A model generated the notes under the pieces. The model was not told the DNA's origin, did no database searches, and was given only the letters and a program-made list of their open reading frames with translations. DNA of 64,000 bases from Cecembia calidifontis (GTDB lineage: Bacteria; Bacteroidota; Bacteroidia; Cytophagales; Cyclobacteriaceae): positions 434,001 through 498,000 of the forward strand of contig NZ_SGXG01000001.1 in assembly GCF_004216715.1 (NCBI RefSeq), given 5' to 3'. Numbering within the stretch: the stretch's first letter is position 1; the number at the start of each line of letters is the position of its first letter. Positions 26,043 through 33,958 of this stretch are shown piece by piece. The translations under genes were made by a program, and so were the position numbers.

Positions 26043-26843
26043 TTATGCGATTTTGAATGAATGGGTTTGATGATAAACTGGTAGAGACTGGATTAAATGC
26101 GGCATCCCATCAAATCCATCCCTAACCAAAATGGGATGCTCAAATACGTATTCAAGGTGCTTTGAAGCCATTACTTCGGCCACAGTACCCTGCTGATAAA
26201 CCTTCCCCTCTTTTAGAAGGATAACCTGATCTGCATAGGCTGCCGCCATATTGAGATCATGTAGCACAGCCAAAACAGCGATATTTTTTGTTTTTAGTTT
26301 TGAGGCTATGTGTAAAACCTGATGCTGATGGGCTATGTCTAAACTGGAAGTAGGTTCATCCAACAAAAGGAATTTAGACTGCTCAGATTCTGCCCAAACC
26401 TGTACCAAGACCCTGGCCAACTGTACCCTCTGTTTCTCTCCACCCGAAAGCGCTCCATACAACCTGTCCTTGAATTCCCAGGTCAGGGTTTCTATCATAA
26501 CCTCTTCGATGAGCTCTTCTCCTCCGGATATCCCTAAGGACAAAAGACCTAACTCTACGACTTCCTTTACCTTGAATGGAAAAGTAAGTTGGCTGTGCTG
26601 AGGCATTACCGCCCTAACTTTTGCCAATTCCTTAGATCGGTAATTTTGTATGGCTTTGCCATTGTACTTAATTTCCCCAGCATGAACCTTGTATTCTCCC
26701 GCCAACAATTTCAAAAGACTGGACTTTCCAGCACCATTTGGCCCTACAATAGCAGCAAATTCTCCTGGCTTTAAATCCAGAGAAACCTTATTGACAATTG
26801 CTCTTCCCTGAACCAGATATTGAATATTTTTTGCTTCCAGCAT
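26043..26843 (-). CDS. hmuV: haem ABC importer ATP-binding protein
   Basis: A 266-residue ABC ATPase: Walker A GPNGAGKSS, signature LSGGEKQRVQLARVL, Walker B FLLLDEPTSSLD, switch His VLHDLNMAAAYADQ. It matches FecE/HmuV-type import ATPases and powers the HmuU permease. Start and stop are one base from neighbours, so it is tightly coupled in the operon. Confidence 0.95.
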   Translation of the reverse strand: MLEAKNIQYLVQGRAIVNKVSLDLKPGEFAAIVGPNGAGKSSLLKLLAGEYKVHAGEIKYNGKAIQNYRSKELAKVRAVMPQHSQLTFPFKVKEVVELGLLSLGISGGEELIEEVMIETLTWEFKDRLYGALSGGEKQRVQLARVLVQVWAESEQSKFLLLDEPTSSLDIAHQHQVLHIASKLKTKNIAVLAVLHDLNMAAAYADQVILLKEGKVYQQGTVAEVMASKHLEYVFEHPILVRDGFDGMPHLIQSLPVYHQTHSFKIA

Positions 26844-26844
26844 A

Positions 26845-27903
26845 CTACGTTCTGATTTGTTTTACATTAATCAATAACCAGATAAAGAATGGCGCCCCCA
26901 AAATGGCCGTTATGATACCAATCGGCATCTCAGCCGGGGCCACCATGGTTCTAGCCAGTAAATCTGCCATCGTCAATAGAATAGCCCCTGCCAAGAAAGA
27001 TCCCGGTATAACCAGGCGATGATCTGCTCCAAATAATATTCTTAATAAATGAGGCACCACCAAGCCAACAAAGCCAATGGTACCGGTCAACGCTACGGCG
27101 GTTCCCACGACCAAAGCACTACCAACCAAAATGAAAAGCTTGGTCCGCTGCACATCTACTCCCATATGAAAGGCCTCACTTTCTCCAATCGCGAGTGCAT
27201 TCAATGCGCGGTGCTGACCTATAATCAAGCCCACAGGTAAAAAGGAGAATCCCAACATAAGTATGACTTTTTCCCAATTGGCTCCGCCCACGTCCCCGAG
27301 ACTCCAAAATGTAAAATTCCTCAAGGCCGCATCATCTGCATAAAAAATGGTAAGGCCTATCAAAGCACCCGCGAGGGCATTCAATGCCACACCTGCAAGA
27401 ATAAGCAAAGAGATATCCGTCTTACCTGCCTGACTGGATAAGCGATATACCAAAAAGGTATTCAACAAGCCTCCAATAAAAGCAAAGCCAACCAATCCAA
27501 ATTTCCCAAGTGAAGAAAGAATTGTTAGCGAAGAACCAAAAACAATGAAAATGACTGCAAAAAGGGCACTGCCACTACTGACACCGATGAGGCCAGGTTC
27601 AACAAGGGGGTTTCTAAATAGCCCCTGCAGTGAAGCTCCCGCAATGCCCAGTGCACCACCTACCAGCATTGCCAATAGCAATCTAGGCAAACGGATCTGA
27701 AGCAATACACTTTTTTCCTGTAAACTGACAATATCTGCCCCAATCCAGTCCCCAAAAAATACATGCATTACTTTCGACAAAGGAATTGGATAAGCACCCA
27801 AACTCAAAGAAAGAAGGCCAAGACCCAAAAGCATTAAAGCCATGGTTCCTAAGGTCAGTTTATGACGGACCTTTTTGTTCGGTATTACCACTTTAGATAC
27901 CAT
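26845..27903 (-). CDS. hmuU: haem ABC importer permease (FecCD family)
   Basis: A 352-residue polytopic membrane protein with about ten helices. Family segments are IRLPRLLLAMLVGGALGIAGASLQGLFRNPLVEPGLIGVSSGSAL and the coupling region GTIGFVGLVVPHLLRILFGADHR. It forms the inner-membrane channel with HmuV, taking haem from HmuT. It starts immediately after the hmuT stop. Confidence 0.95.
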   Translation of the reverse strand: MVSKVVIPNKKVRHKLTLGTMALMLLGLGLLSLSLGAYPIPLSKVMHVFFGDWIGADIVSLQEKSVLLQIRLPRLLLAMLVGGALGIAGASLQGLFRNPLVEPGLIGVSSGSALFAVIFIVFGSSLTILSSLGKFGLVGFAFIGGLLNTFLVYRLSSQAGKTDISLLILAGVALNALAGALIGLTIFYADDAALRNFTFWSLGDVGGANWEKVILMLGFSFLPVGLIIGQHRALNALAIGESEAFHMGVDVQRTKLFILVGSALVVGTAVALTGTIGFVGLVVPHLLRILFGADHRLVIPGSFLAGAILLTMADLLARTMVAPAEMPIGIITAILGAPFFIWLLINVKQIRT

Positions 27904-28773
27904 TTAATTTTTGCTAATAGACCTTGCCAATTCCAAAGCTGCTTCCGCTATTCTTGGACCGAAACCTGAAAGGTAATGTCCATCGGATGCTAATACCTGC
28001 TGCTTTTGGAAAGCAGTGGTTTGGTCTAATCCCCGAATCTGAGAAACCCCATTATTTCCTCCAATAGTGGCCAGACCTGATTCGAAAAAAAGAAGATAAT
28101 CAGGATTGATAGAAACAATAGCTTCAGGCGTGAGAGGTATAAAATCCTTGAAACCTTTGCCTGCAAATTCCCCACCGGCCATTTCAATTAAAGATTCCGC
28201 AAAGGTTTCTTCACCCGCAAGAAAAATAGTCTCCAAACCTCTTGCCATCACAAAAGCGACCTTTGGCTTTTCTTTCTTTTGATTTTCCTCAACAAAAGCT
28301 TTTAAAGCTGCCTCATCAGCCTCAAGCCTGGCAACTATTTCTAATGCCTTTTCTTCTGCTTTAAGAAAAGCACCGAGATCATTGATTAACCCATATGTTT
28401 CTGAAATCTGCTTTGGTTTTTTAAAAAAATGAAGAACAATACCTGTAGATTCCAATTGTTGAACCACATCAGGAGTAAGATATCCTTCTTCGGCCAATAC
28501 CAAATCAGGACCCAGCGCCAGAATCCCTTCAGTTTTAATTTGATTCCTATAACCAATGGAAGGGAGTTTTTGGAGATCTGCTGGATAAGTAGATGTTATG
28601 TCTGTAGCAATAATCTGATCCTGAAATCCTAAGGCAGCCACAATTTCAGAAACGGTACCTCCTGCAGTGATTATTTTGATTTCTTTAGAGTCAATCTCAA
28701 CCACGGATTGGTTCCTTCCACAAGAAAATAGCAACAAGGCCAGCAAAGAATAGATGAATGAATACCTTATCAT
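27904..28773 (-). CDS. hmuT: haem-binding periplasmic lipoprotein of the ABC importer
   Basis: A 289-residue protein with a lipoprotein signal (IYSLLALLLFSC) and a PeriplaBP_2 (cluster A-II type) body: ITAGGTVSEIVAALGFQDQIIATDITSTYP, LPSIGYRNQIKTEGILALGPDLVLAEEGY, and MLNP-like SINPDYLLFFESGL. It carries haem to HmuUV. It is the first gene of the six-gene haem operon and has operator-like sequences just upstream. Confidence 0.93.
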   Translation of the reverse strand: MIRYSFIYSLLALLLFSCGRNQSVVEIDSKEIKIITAGGTVSEIVAALGFQDQIIATDITSTYPADLQKLPSIGYRNQIKTEGILALGPDLVLAEEGYLTPDVVQQLESTGIVLHFFKKPKQISETYGLINDLGAFLKAEEKALEIVARLEADEAALKAFVEENQKKEKPKVAFVMARGLETIFLAGEETFAESLIEMAGGEFAGKGFKDFIPLTPEAIVSINPDYLLFFESGLATIGGNNGVSQIRGLDQTTAFQKQQVLASDGHYLSGFGPRIAEAALELARSISKN

Positions 28774-29084
28774 TATTTAGACTAATTAGAAATTACATGG
28801 CAAATATCACCTTATTAAGATTAAATCCAAATAAATATTGATTGAAATTTTCTATCGAATTAGATTATCATTCAAAGGGTTATGATTTTTAAATGAAATT
28901 GATAAAATCTATCGGAAGGTTGCGGCGCATATTTTCCTCCTATTTTCATGGCCAAAAACCGACAAAAGATTAATTGAAGGCCACCAGAAAATCATTTTTA
29001 AAAAGAATTTTCATGTGCAAGGGATCACAATAAGTTATAGAAATAAAAATCAACCGATTATTGGGATTAATTTTCCAAACATCC
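28774..29084. promoter_or_regulatory. divergent control region between the haem operon and atpD
   Basis: An AT-rich 310-bp stretch with two 15-mers related to the receptor-start palindrome: 28777-28791 (TTAGACTAATTAGAA) and 28816-28830 (TAAGATTAAATCCAA). Both lie within 60 bp upstream of hmuT. The haem operon promoter is probably in or near these sites. No gene is seen in this stretch. Confidence 0.5.
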
Positions 29085-29114
29085 TTTGGTATTCATTATT
29101 AATAATTAATTTTG
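29085..29114 (+). promoter_or_regulatory. promoter of atpD
   Basis: TTTG at 29085-29088, 18 nt, then TAATTTTG at 29107-29114 match the Bacteroidota -33/-7 consensus. The expected start lies about 40 nt before the atpD ATG. Confidence 0.65.
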
Positions 29115-29162
29115 CGACCGATATCTAAAAAGTGTTCATCCTTTTTACATTACTTAATACAA

Positions 29163-30668
29163 ATGGCAAATATTGGTAAGATAACCCAGGTAATTGGTCC
29201 GGTAGTGGACGTCTCCTTTGAAGGAGGTAAATTGCCTAATATTTTGGATGCTTTGACTGTCACCAAAGAGGATGGTCAGAAAGTAGTCCTAGAAGTACAG
29301 CAGCACCTTGGCGAAGATAGGGTAAGAACCATCGCTATGGATGCTACTGAAGGTATGGTAAGAGGTCAGGAAGCTGTGGACAATGGTGCGCCAATCTCTG
29401 TTCCTACGGGCGAGAGCATCAAAGGAAGACTATTCAACGTGGTCGGTCAAGCTATTGACGGTTTACCTGAGGTAGAATCAGCCAAAAGATTGCCTATTCA
29501 CAGATCAGCTCCAAAATTTGAAGATCTTTCTACCTCCACAGAGGTGTTGTTTACCGGTATCAAAGTAATCGACTTGATCGAGCCTTATGCAAAGGGTGGT
29601 AAAATCGGTCTTTTCGGTGGTGCAGGTGTAGGCAAGACCGTATTGATCCAGGAACTGATCAATAACATTGCTAAAGCTTATTCAGGTCTTTCCGTATTTG
29701 CCGGTGTAGGTGAAAGAACCCGTGAAGGTAATGACCTTTTGAGGGAAATGATCGAATCCGGTATCGTTACTTACGGTGAAGAGTTCCTACATACTTTGGA
29801 AACTGAAGGTGGTTGGGATCTTTCCAAAGTTGATTTGAAAAAATTGGAAGAGTCAAAAGCAACCTTCGTGTTTGGTCAGATGAACGAGCCTCCAGGTGCC
29901 CGTGCAAGGGTTGCCTTGACAGGTTTGACTTTGGCTGAATACTACAGGGATGGTGAAGGTGATGGTGCAGGGAAGGATATCCTTTTCTTCATTGATAACA
30001 TCTTCCGATTTACCCAGGCGGGTTCCGAAGTATCCGCACTTTTGGGCAGGATGCCATCTGCGGTAGGTTATCAGCCTACACTGGCTACAGAAATGGGTTC
30101 CATGCAGGAAAGAATTACCTCTACCAAAAACGGTTCCATCACTTCAGTACAGGCGGTTTACGTACCTGCTGACGACTTGACTGACCCTGCTCCGGCGACT
30201 ACTTTCGCCCACTTGGATGCTACTACCGTACTTTCCAGAAAGATTGCTGAGTTGGGAATCTATCCTGCTGTAGATCCTTTGGATTCTACTTCAAGGATCT
30301 TGACTCCGGATATCTTAGGTGCAGAACATTACAACTGTGCACAAAGGGTTAAAGAGATCCTTCAGCGCTACAAAGAATTGCAGGACATCATCGCTATCTT
30401 GGGTATGGAAGAATTGTCCGAAGAAGATAAGATGGTGGTACACAGAGCCAGAAGGGTACAGCGTTTCCTTTCTCAGCCTTTCCACGTAGCAGAGCAGTTT
30501 ACCGGTTTGAAAGGTGTGTTGGTAGATATCAAAGACACCATCAAAGGCTTCAACATGATTATGGACGGTGAATTGGATCACCTGCCAGAAGCAGCCTTCA
30601 ACTTGGTAGGTACTATCGAAGATGCCATCGCCAAAGGTGAGAAGATGCTGGCCGAAGTCAATCAATAA
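29163..30668 (+). CDS. atpD: F0F1 ATP synthase subunit beta
   Basis: A 501-residue protein from MANIGKITQVIGPVVDVSFE; the open frame extends 17 codons upstream but over the promoter. P-loop GGAGVGKTVL, Walker B ILFFIDNIFRF, and the catalytic-site segments VGERTREGNDL and ALLGRMPSAVGYQP are all present. It is the catalytic subunit of the membrane ATP synthase. Only atpC follows; the remaining atp genes are not in this window, the split arrangement known in Bacteroidota. Confidence 0.97.
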   Translation: MANIGKITQVIGPVVDVSFEGGKLPNILDALTVTKEDGQKVVLEVQQHLGEDRVRTIAMDATEGMVRGQEAVDNGAPISVPTGESIKGRLFNVVGQAIDGLPEVESAKRLPIHRSAPKFEDLSTSTEVLFTGIKVIDLIEPYAKGGKIGLFGGAGVGKTVLIQELINNIAKAYSGLSVFAGVGERTREGNDLLREMIESGIVTYGEEFLHTLETEGGWDLSKVDLKKLEESKATFVFGQMNEPPGARARVALTGLTLAEYYRDGEGDGAGKDILFFIDNIFRFTQAGSEVSALLGRMPSAVGYQPTLATEMGSMQERITSTKNGSITSVQAVYVPADDLTDPAPATTFAHLDATTVLSRKIAELGIYPAVDPLDSTSRILTPDILGAEHYNCAQRVKEILQRYKELQDIIAILGMEELSEEDKMVVHRARRVQRFLSQPFHVAEQFTGLKGVLVDIKDTIKGFNMIMDGELDHLPEAAFNLVGTIEDAIAKGEKMLAEVNQ

Positions 30669-30702
30669 TATTTCAGGATCACCTGAATAAAAATCAAAAT
30701 TT

Positions 30703-30951
30703 ATGATGCAGTTGACGATAATTACTCCGGACCAAAAAGTATTTGAGGGAGAAGTCTCTGAGGCTACCTTCCCAGGTGCAAGCGGTTCCTTCCAGGTTTT
30801 GAAAAACCACGCGGCTATTGTTTCTGCTCTGGCAAAAGGTAATGTTTCCTATACCACCAAAGAGGGAAAACAAAGCCATGTGATCGAAGGAGGAGTAGTG
30901 GAAGTAAATGATAACAAAATTGTCCTTTTGGCAGAAAAAGTAATAGGATAA
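30703..30951 (+). CDS. atpC: F0F1 ATP synthase subunit epsilon, short form
   Basis: An 82-residue protein comprising only the N-terminal beta-sandwich domain (LTIITPDQKVFEGEVSEATFPGASGSFQVLKNHAAIVSAL...VVEVNDNKIVLLAEKVIG). The C-terminal helical hairpin that inhibits ATP hydrolysis in E. coli epsilon (139 residues) is absent. It lies 34 bp after atpD and ends at a terminator. Confidence 0.93.
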   Translation: MMQLTIITPDQKVFEGEVSEATFPGASGSFQVLKNHAAIVSALAKGNVSYTTKEGKQSHVIEGGVVEVNDNKIVLLAEKVIG

Positions 30952-30970
30952 GTTCTTATCAGCATAAGTT

Positions 30971-31002
30971 AAAAGCCCGGTCATTTGATCGGGCTTTTTT
31001 TT
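30971..31002 (+). terminator. rho-independent terminator after atpDC
   Basis: AAAAGCCCGGTCA pairs with TGATCGGGCTTTT (one mismatch), followed by a run of T. Confidence 0.85.
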
Positions 31003-31089
31003 CACTTTCTGATAACTGGTATATATTAGTAAGCTCTCCTCTGATGAATATGTCTCAAAGACATAATTCCATTTATTTCAGTAACTTAT

Positions 31090-31120
31090 TTTGCAATTGA
31101 ATTTTTAATTCATATCTTTG
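31090..31120 (+). promoter_or_regulatory. consensus promoter of rpsU
   Basis: TTTG (31090-31093), 19 nt, TATCTTTG (31113-31120): an exact match to the Bacteroidota -33/-7 consensus. Transcription would start only about 20 nt before the start codon, just in front of the ribosome binding site. Confidence 0.75.
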
Positions 31121-31127
31121 CAATCCT

Positions 31128-31138
31128 GAAAGGAGGTG
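31128..31138 (+). promoter_or_regulatory. exceptionally strong Shine-Dalgarno sequence of rpsU
   Basis: GAAAGGAGGTG is complementary to 11 consecutive bases at the 16S rRNA 3' end, with 9 nt between AGGAGG and the ATG. Other genes in this window that I inspected lack such a site. It fits the known autoregulation of bS21 in Bacteroidota. Confidence 0.85.
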
Positions 31139-31145
31139 TATACAA

Positions 31146-31340
31146 ATGATCATAGTCAACGTAAAAGAAAACGAATCTATCGAGAAAGCGCTAAAGCGTT
31201 TCAAAAAGAAATTTGATAAGACTGGAACTGTTAGGGAACTAAGAGCCAGACAGCACTTTGTGAAGCCTTCTGTCAAAAGAAGAGACGAAGTTATCAGAGC
31301 TGCTTACAGACAAAGGTTACAGACAGAAGCAATGAAGTAA
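31146..31340 (+). CDS. rpsU: 30S ribosomal protein bS21
   Basis: A 64-residue basic protein, MIIVNVKENESIEKALKRFKKKFDKTGTVRELRARQHFVKPSVKRRDEVIRAAYRQRL, the full bS21 fold. In Bacteroidota bS21 helps hide the anti-Shine-Dalgarno tail of 16S rRNA, and its own mRNA keeps a strong Shine-Dalgarno, so ribosomes lacking bS21 translate it best. The neighbours xerC and hpf make the gene order rpsU-xerC-hpf. Confidence 0.97.
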   Translation: MIIVNVKENESIEKALKRFKKKFDKTGTVRELRARQHFVKPSVKRRDEVIRAAYRQRLQTEAMK

Positions 31341-31371
31341 TTGTTTGTCATCTTTTCGAAATCATACAGAC

Positions 31372-31404
31372 AGCGCATCTACCGAAAGTGGATGCGCTTT
31401 TTTT
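31372..31404 (+). terminator. rho-independent terminator after rpsU
   Basis: AGCGCATC pairs with GATGCGCT over a loop containing CCGAAAG, followed by seven T. Confidence 0.85.
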
Positions 31405-31497
31405 GTATTTAACAATTATTAAGCCTTAGGCTACGTTTTTTAAAAAAATAAGCCGTAGTTTAGGATAAACCTAAATTGTAGCAAGGTTATTCAAAGC

Positions 31498-32382
31498 ATG
31501 ATAGACTCCTTTATCAATTACTTGGAATTAGAAAAAAGAGCAAGCGCCCATACCGTTCTGGCCTACAGGAAAGATTTGGAGCAGTTTTCCGATTTCTGTC
31601 AAACAGCATTTGAAAAAGAGGATATCAGCAAGGCCGAGCACACCGAAATCCGTGCTTGGATCATAGACCTGGTCGAGCAGCAGCTCAGCGCTACCTCGGT
31701 CAACCGCAAAATTGCCACCCTCCGGTCTTTTTATAAATTCCTTTTGCGCTCAGGAGAATTAAGTAAAGACCCGACTTACAAAATCAAAGCCCTTAAGACC
31801 CCCAAGCGGCTTCCGGAATTTGTGCAGGAAGAGGCGATTGAAAAAATCCTTGATGAAATGGTGTATGAACCCACATTTGAGGGAAAAAGAGACCGTATGG
31901 TCATGGAATTTCTTTACCTCACAGGGGTACGTCTTTCTGAATTATTGGACTTAAAATGGAAGGACATAAACTTGCACACAGCCACGATAAAGGTGTTAGG
32001 AAAAAGAAAAAAAGAGCGAATAATACCGATCACAAAAACTCTAAAAGAAAATATTCTTTCGTACAAAAAAGTATTTGAAGAAACATTTCCGAATTTCAAT
32101 GAGAGTGATTATTTTATCGTTACTAATAGCAAAGAGCAGGCCTACCCTATGAAGATTTACCGCATTGTGAGACATTATTTGGACCTTTTTGCTCAGACGA
32201 CCAAACGAAGCCCCCATTTGCTGAGACATACCTTTGCCACCCATTTACTCAACAAAGGGGCAGACCTTAATGCGGTAAAAGATTTATTGGGCCATGCCAA
32301 CCTTGCTGCTACCCAAGTATACACACATAATTCCTTGGAAAAACTTAAGGCTGTGTTTGAACAGGCACATCCTAAGGCTTAA
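31498..32382 (+). CDS. xerC: tyrosine recombinase of the XerC/XerD type
   Basis: A 294-residue site-specific recombinase: N-terminal SAM-like core-binding domain (FINYLELEKRASAHTVLAYRKDLEQF) and a catalytic domain with Arg in TGVRLSELL, Lys in VLGKRKKER, HLLRHTFATHLL, GHANLAATQVYTH with the nucleophile Tyr. It resolves chromosome dimers at dif with a partner recombinase. The setting beside rpsU and hpf argues for the housekeeping enzyme rather than a phage or element integrase. The start could be this ATG only. Confidence 0.88.
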   Translation: MIDSFINYLELEKRASAHTVLAYRKDLEQFSDFCQTAFEKEDISKAEHTEIRAWIIDLVEQQLSATSVNRKIATLRSFYKFLLRSGELSKDPTYKIKALKTPKRLPEFVQEEAIEKILDEMVYEPTFEGKRDRMVMEFLYLTGVRLSELLDLKWKDINLHTATIKVLGKRKKERIIPITKTLKENILSYKKVFEETFPNFNESDYFIVTNSKEQAYPMKIYRIVRHYLDLFAQTTKRSPHLLRHTFATHLLNKGADLNAVKDLLGHANLAATQVYTHNSLEKLKAVFEQAHPKA

Positions 32383-32411
32383 TATACGTTTAACTTTAAA
32401 TCTTTACAGTT

Positions 32412-32717
32412 ATGAAACTTCAAATGCATTCCATCCATTTCGATGCCGATCGCAAGCTAATCGACTTCATCCAAAAGAAGGCGGATAAATTGGATACTTT
32501 CTATGATCGTATTGTCGACGGTGAAGTTTTTTTGAGATTAGACAAAAATGAAAAAAATGAAAATAAAATTGTTGAAATAAAAATGAATGTGCCGGGTAAA
32601 ACCCTTTTTGCCAAACACCAAAGTGATTCTTTTGAGGCGGCAGCGGACGAAGCGGTGGAAGCCCTTCGCAGACAGATCAAAAAGTTCAAGGAAAAAACGG
32701 CACTGACCAATCAATAA
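32412..32717 (+). CDS. hpf: ribosome hibernation promoting factor / RaiA
   Basis: A 101-residue protein with the beta-alpha-beta-beta-beta-alpha HPF/YfiA fold (MHSIHFDADRKLIDFIQKKADKLDTFYDRIVDGEVFLRLD...EIKMNVPGKTLFAKHQSDSFEAAADEAVEALRRQIKKFKEK). The short form lacks the dimerisation tail of long HPF. It binds the 30S decoding region in resting cells. It lies 29 bp after xerC and ends at a terminator. Confidence 0.93.
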   Translation: MKLQMHSIHFDADRKLIDFIQKKADKLDTFYDRIVDGEVFLRLDKNEKNENKIVEIKMNVPGKTLFAKHQSDSFEAAADEAVEALRRQIKKFKEKTALTNQ

Positions 32718-32720
32718 AGA

Positions 32721-32747
32721 AGGCCCCGTCAAAAGACGGGGTTTTTT
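32721..32747 (+). terminator. rho-independent terminator after hpf
   Basis: CCCCGTC pairs with GACGGGG around AAAA and is followed by TTTTTT. It also lies just past the stop of the convergent MFS gene. Confidence 0.85.
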
Positions 32748-32751
32748 CTTT

Positions 32752-33930
32752 TTAAATCTGCTGGGACTTCCCCGATCTTATACCAAAATAGATAAATAAA
32801 ACCGAGCAGAGCAGCATCAGGCCAATAAATACCTTCCATTCAGCAAATAGATCAAAGGTAATCCCGAACAAAAGGGGACCCAAGGCAGCGAGATAATAAC
32901 CCATGGACTGGGCCATTCCGGAAAGGGATGCTGTAGTGTTGTCATGACGGGTACGCAATCCTATCAACGTGTAGGCCAAAGAAATACTGGAGCCTAAGCC
33001 AACCCCAACAAGGGTAAGGCCCACATAATTTACCCATAATACTTGGATAAACATTAAACTGAAGCCCACCAAATACATCATTCCCAATACGATAACTACC
33101 CCAACCTGGTCTTTATAGCGGGTAGCAATAATGGGTGAAAGAAATGATCCGCTCAAACCGACGATTTGCATCAGGGAAAGCAATATTCCCGCCTCCACTG
33201 CACTCAGTCCCCTGTCCATCATCATATCCGGCAACCAGGCAACAATTGTAAAAAACAATAAGGACTGCACGCCAATAAACATACTGATATCCCAAGCCAG
33301 TCGGGATTTCCAGACATTAATATTTGGCATATCCCCTGCTTCAGTTTTGGGATTTTCTTTCCACTTCAGTTGGGGTGTCCAGATCAAAATCCCAATAAGC
33401 AACAAGCCTACCCAAGCAAGCAAAGAACCTCTCCAGCCCAATTCCAAATCAATAGCCATTGGCGCCGAAATCCCAGAAGCAATGGCAGCAAACAGCGTCA
33501 TTCCCGTGGTAAAAGAAGCCGTCACCCATCCTATTTTTCCGGGCATCCTGTTCTTGATCAAAGGAATCAAAAGCACGTTGCAGATAACTATGCCTATGCC
33601 CGTCAAACCCGTACCAATAAACAGCATATCAGCATCCCCTAATACCCGGATAACCGAACCAATTAAAAGCAAAACCAGGGCATACAGAATCGCCCTGGCA
33701 TTTCCGAAATATTTACCTATTGCAGCGGAAAACAGGGAAAATGTGGCAAAGGTCAATAAAGGCAATGTGGTCAAGAAGCCCGCCCAACCATTGGATAAAT
33801 CCAGGTCTTCCCTTATCATAGGAATCAAAGGACCCACTGCAGTGATGGAAGGCCTGAGGTTGAAGGAAACCAAAAGTATCCCCATAAACAGCAACCAAGG
33901 TTGCTGATAAAGCGGTTTATCTGAAATCAT
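32752..33930 (-). CDS. MFS transporter, CynX/NimT type
   Basis: A 392-residue protein with about twelve hydrophobic helices. The N-terminus (LLVSFNLRPSITAVGPLIPMIREDLDLSNGWAGFLTTLPLLTFATFS) matches the CynX/NimT subgroup of MFS carriers, which includes cyanate and nitroimidazole transporters. The substrate cannot be told. It begins 28 bp after hemH on the same strand, so the two are probably co-transcribed. Confidence 0.9.
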   Translation of the reverse strand: MISDKPLYQQPWLLFMGILLVSFNLRPSITAVGPLIPMIREDLDLSNGWAGFLTTLPLLTFATFSLFSAAIGKYFGNARAILYALVLLLIGSVIRVLGDADMLFIGTGLTGIGIVICNVLLIPLIKNRMPGKIGWVTASFTTGMTLFAAIASGISAPMAIDLELGWRGSLLAWVGLLLIGILIWTPQLKWKENPKTEAGDMPNINVWKSRLAWDISMFIGVQSLLFFTIVAWLPDMMMDRGLSAVEAGILLSLMQIVGLSGSFLSPIIATRYKDQVGVVIVLGMMYLVGFSLMFIQVLWVNYVGLTLVGVGLGSSISLAYTLIGLRTRHDNTTASLSGMAQSMGYYLAALGPLLFGITFDLFAEWKVFIGLMLLCSVLFIYFGIRSGKSQQI

Positions 33931-33958
33931 ACAGTCAAGAATTTCTAAGCTCCCCGCT

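Noticed and set aside
31498..32382. Integrase of a genomic island
   Set aside because: Setting between rpsU and hpf, no attachment-site repeats and no mobile cargo favour the housekeeping Xer recombinase.
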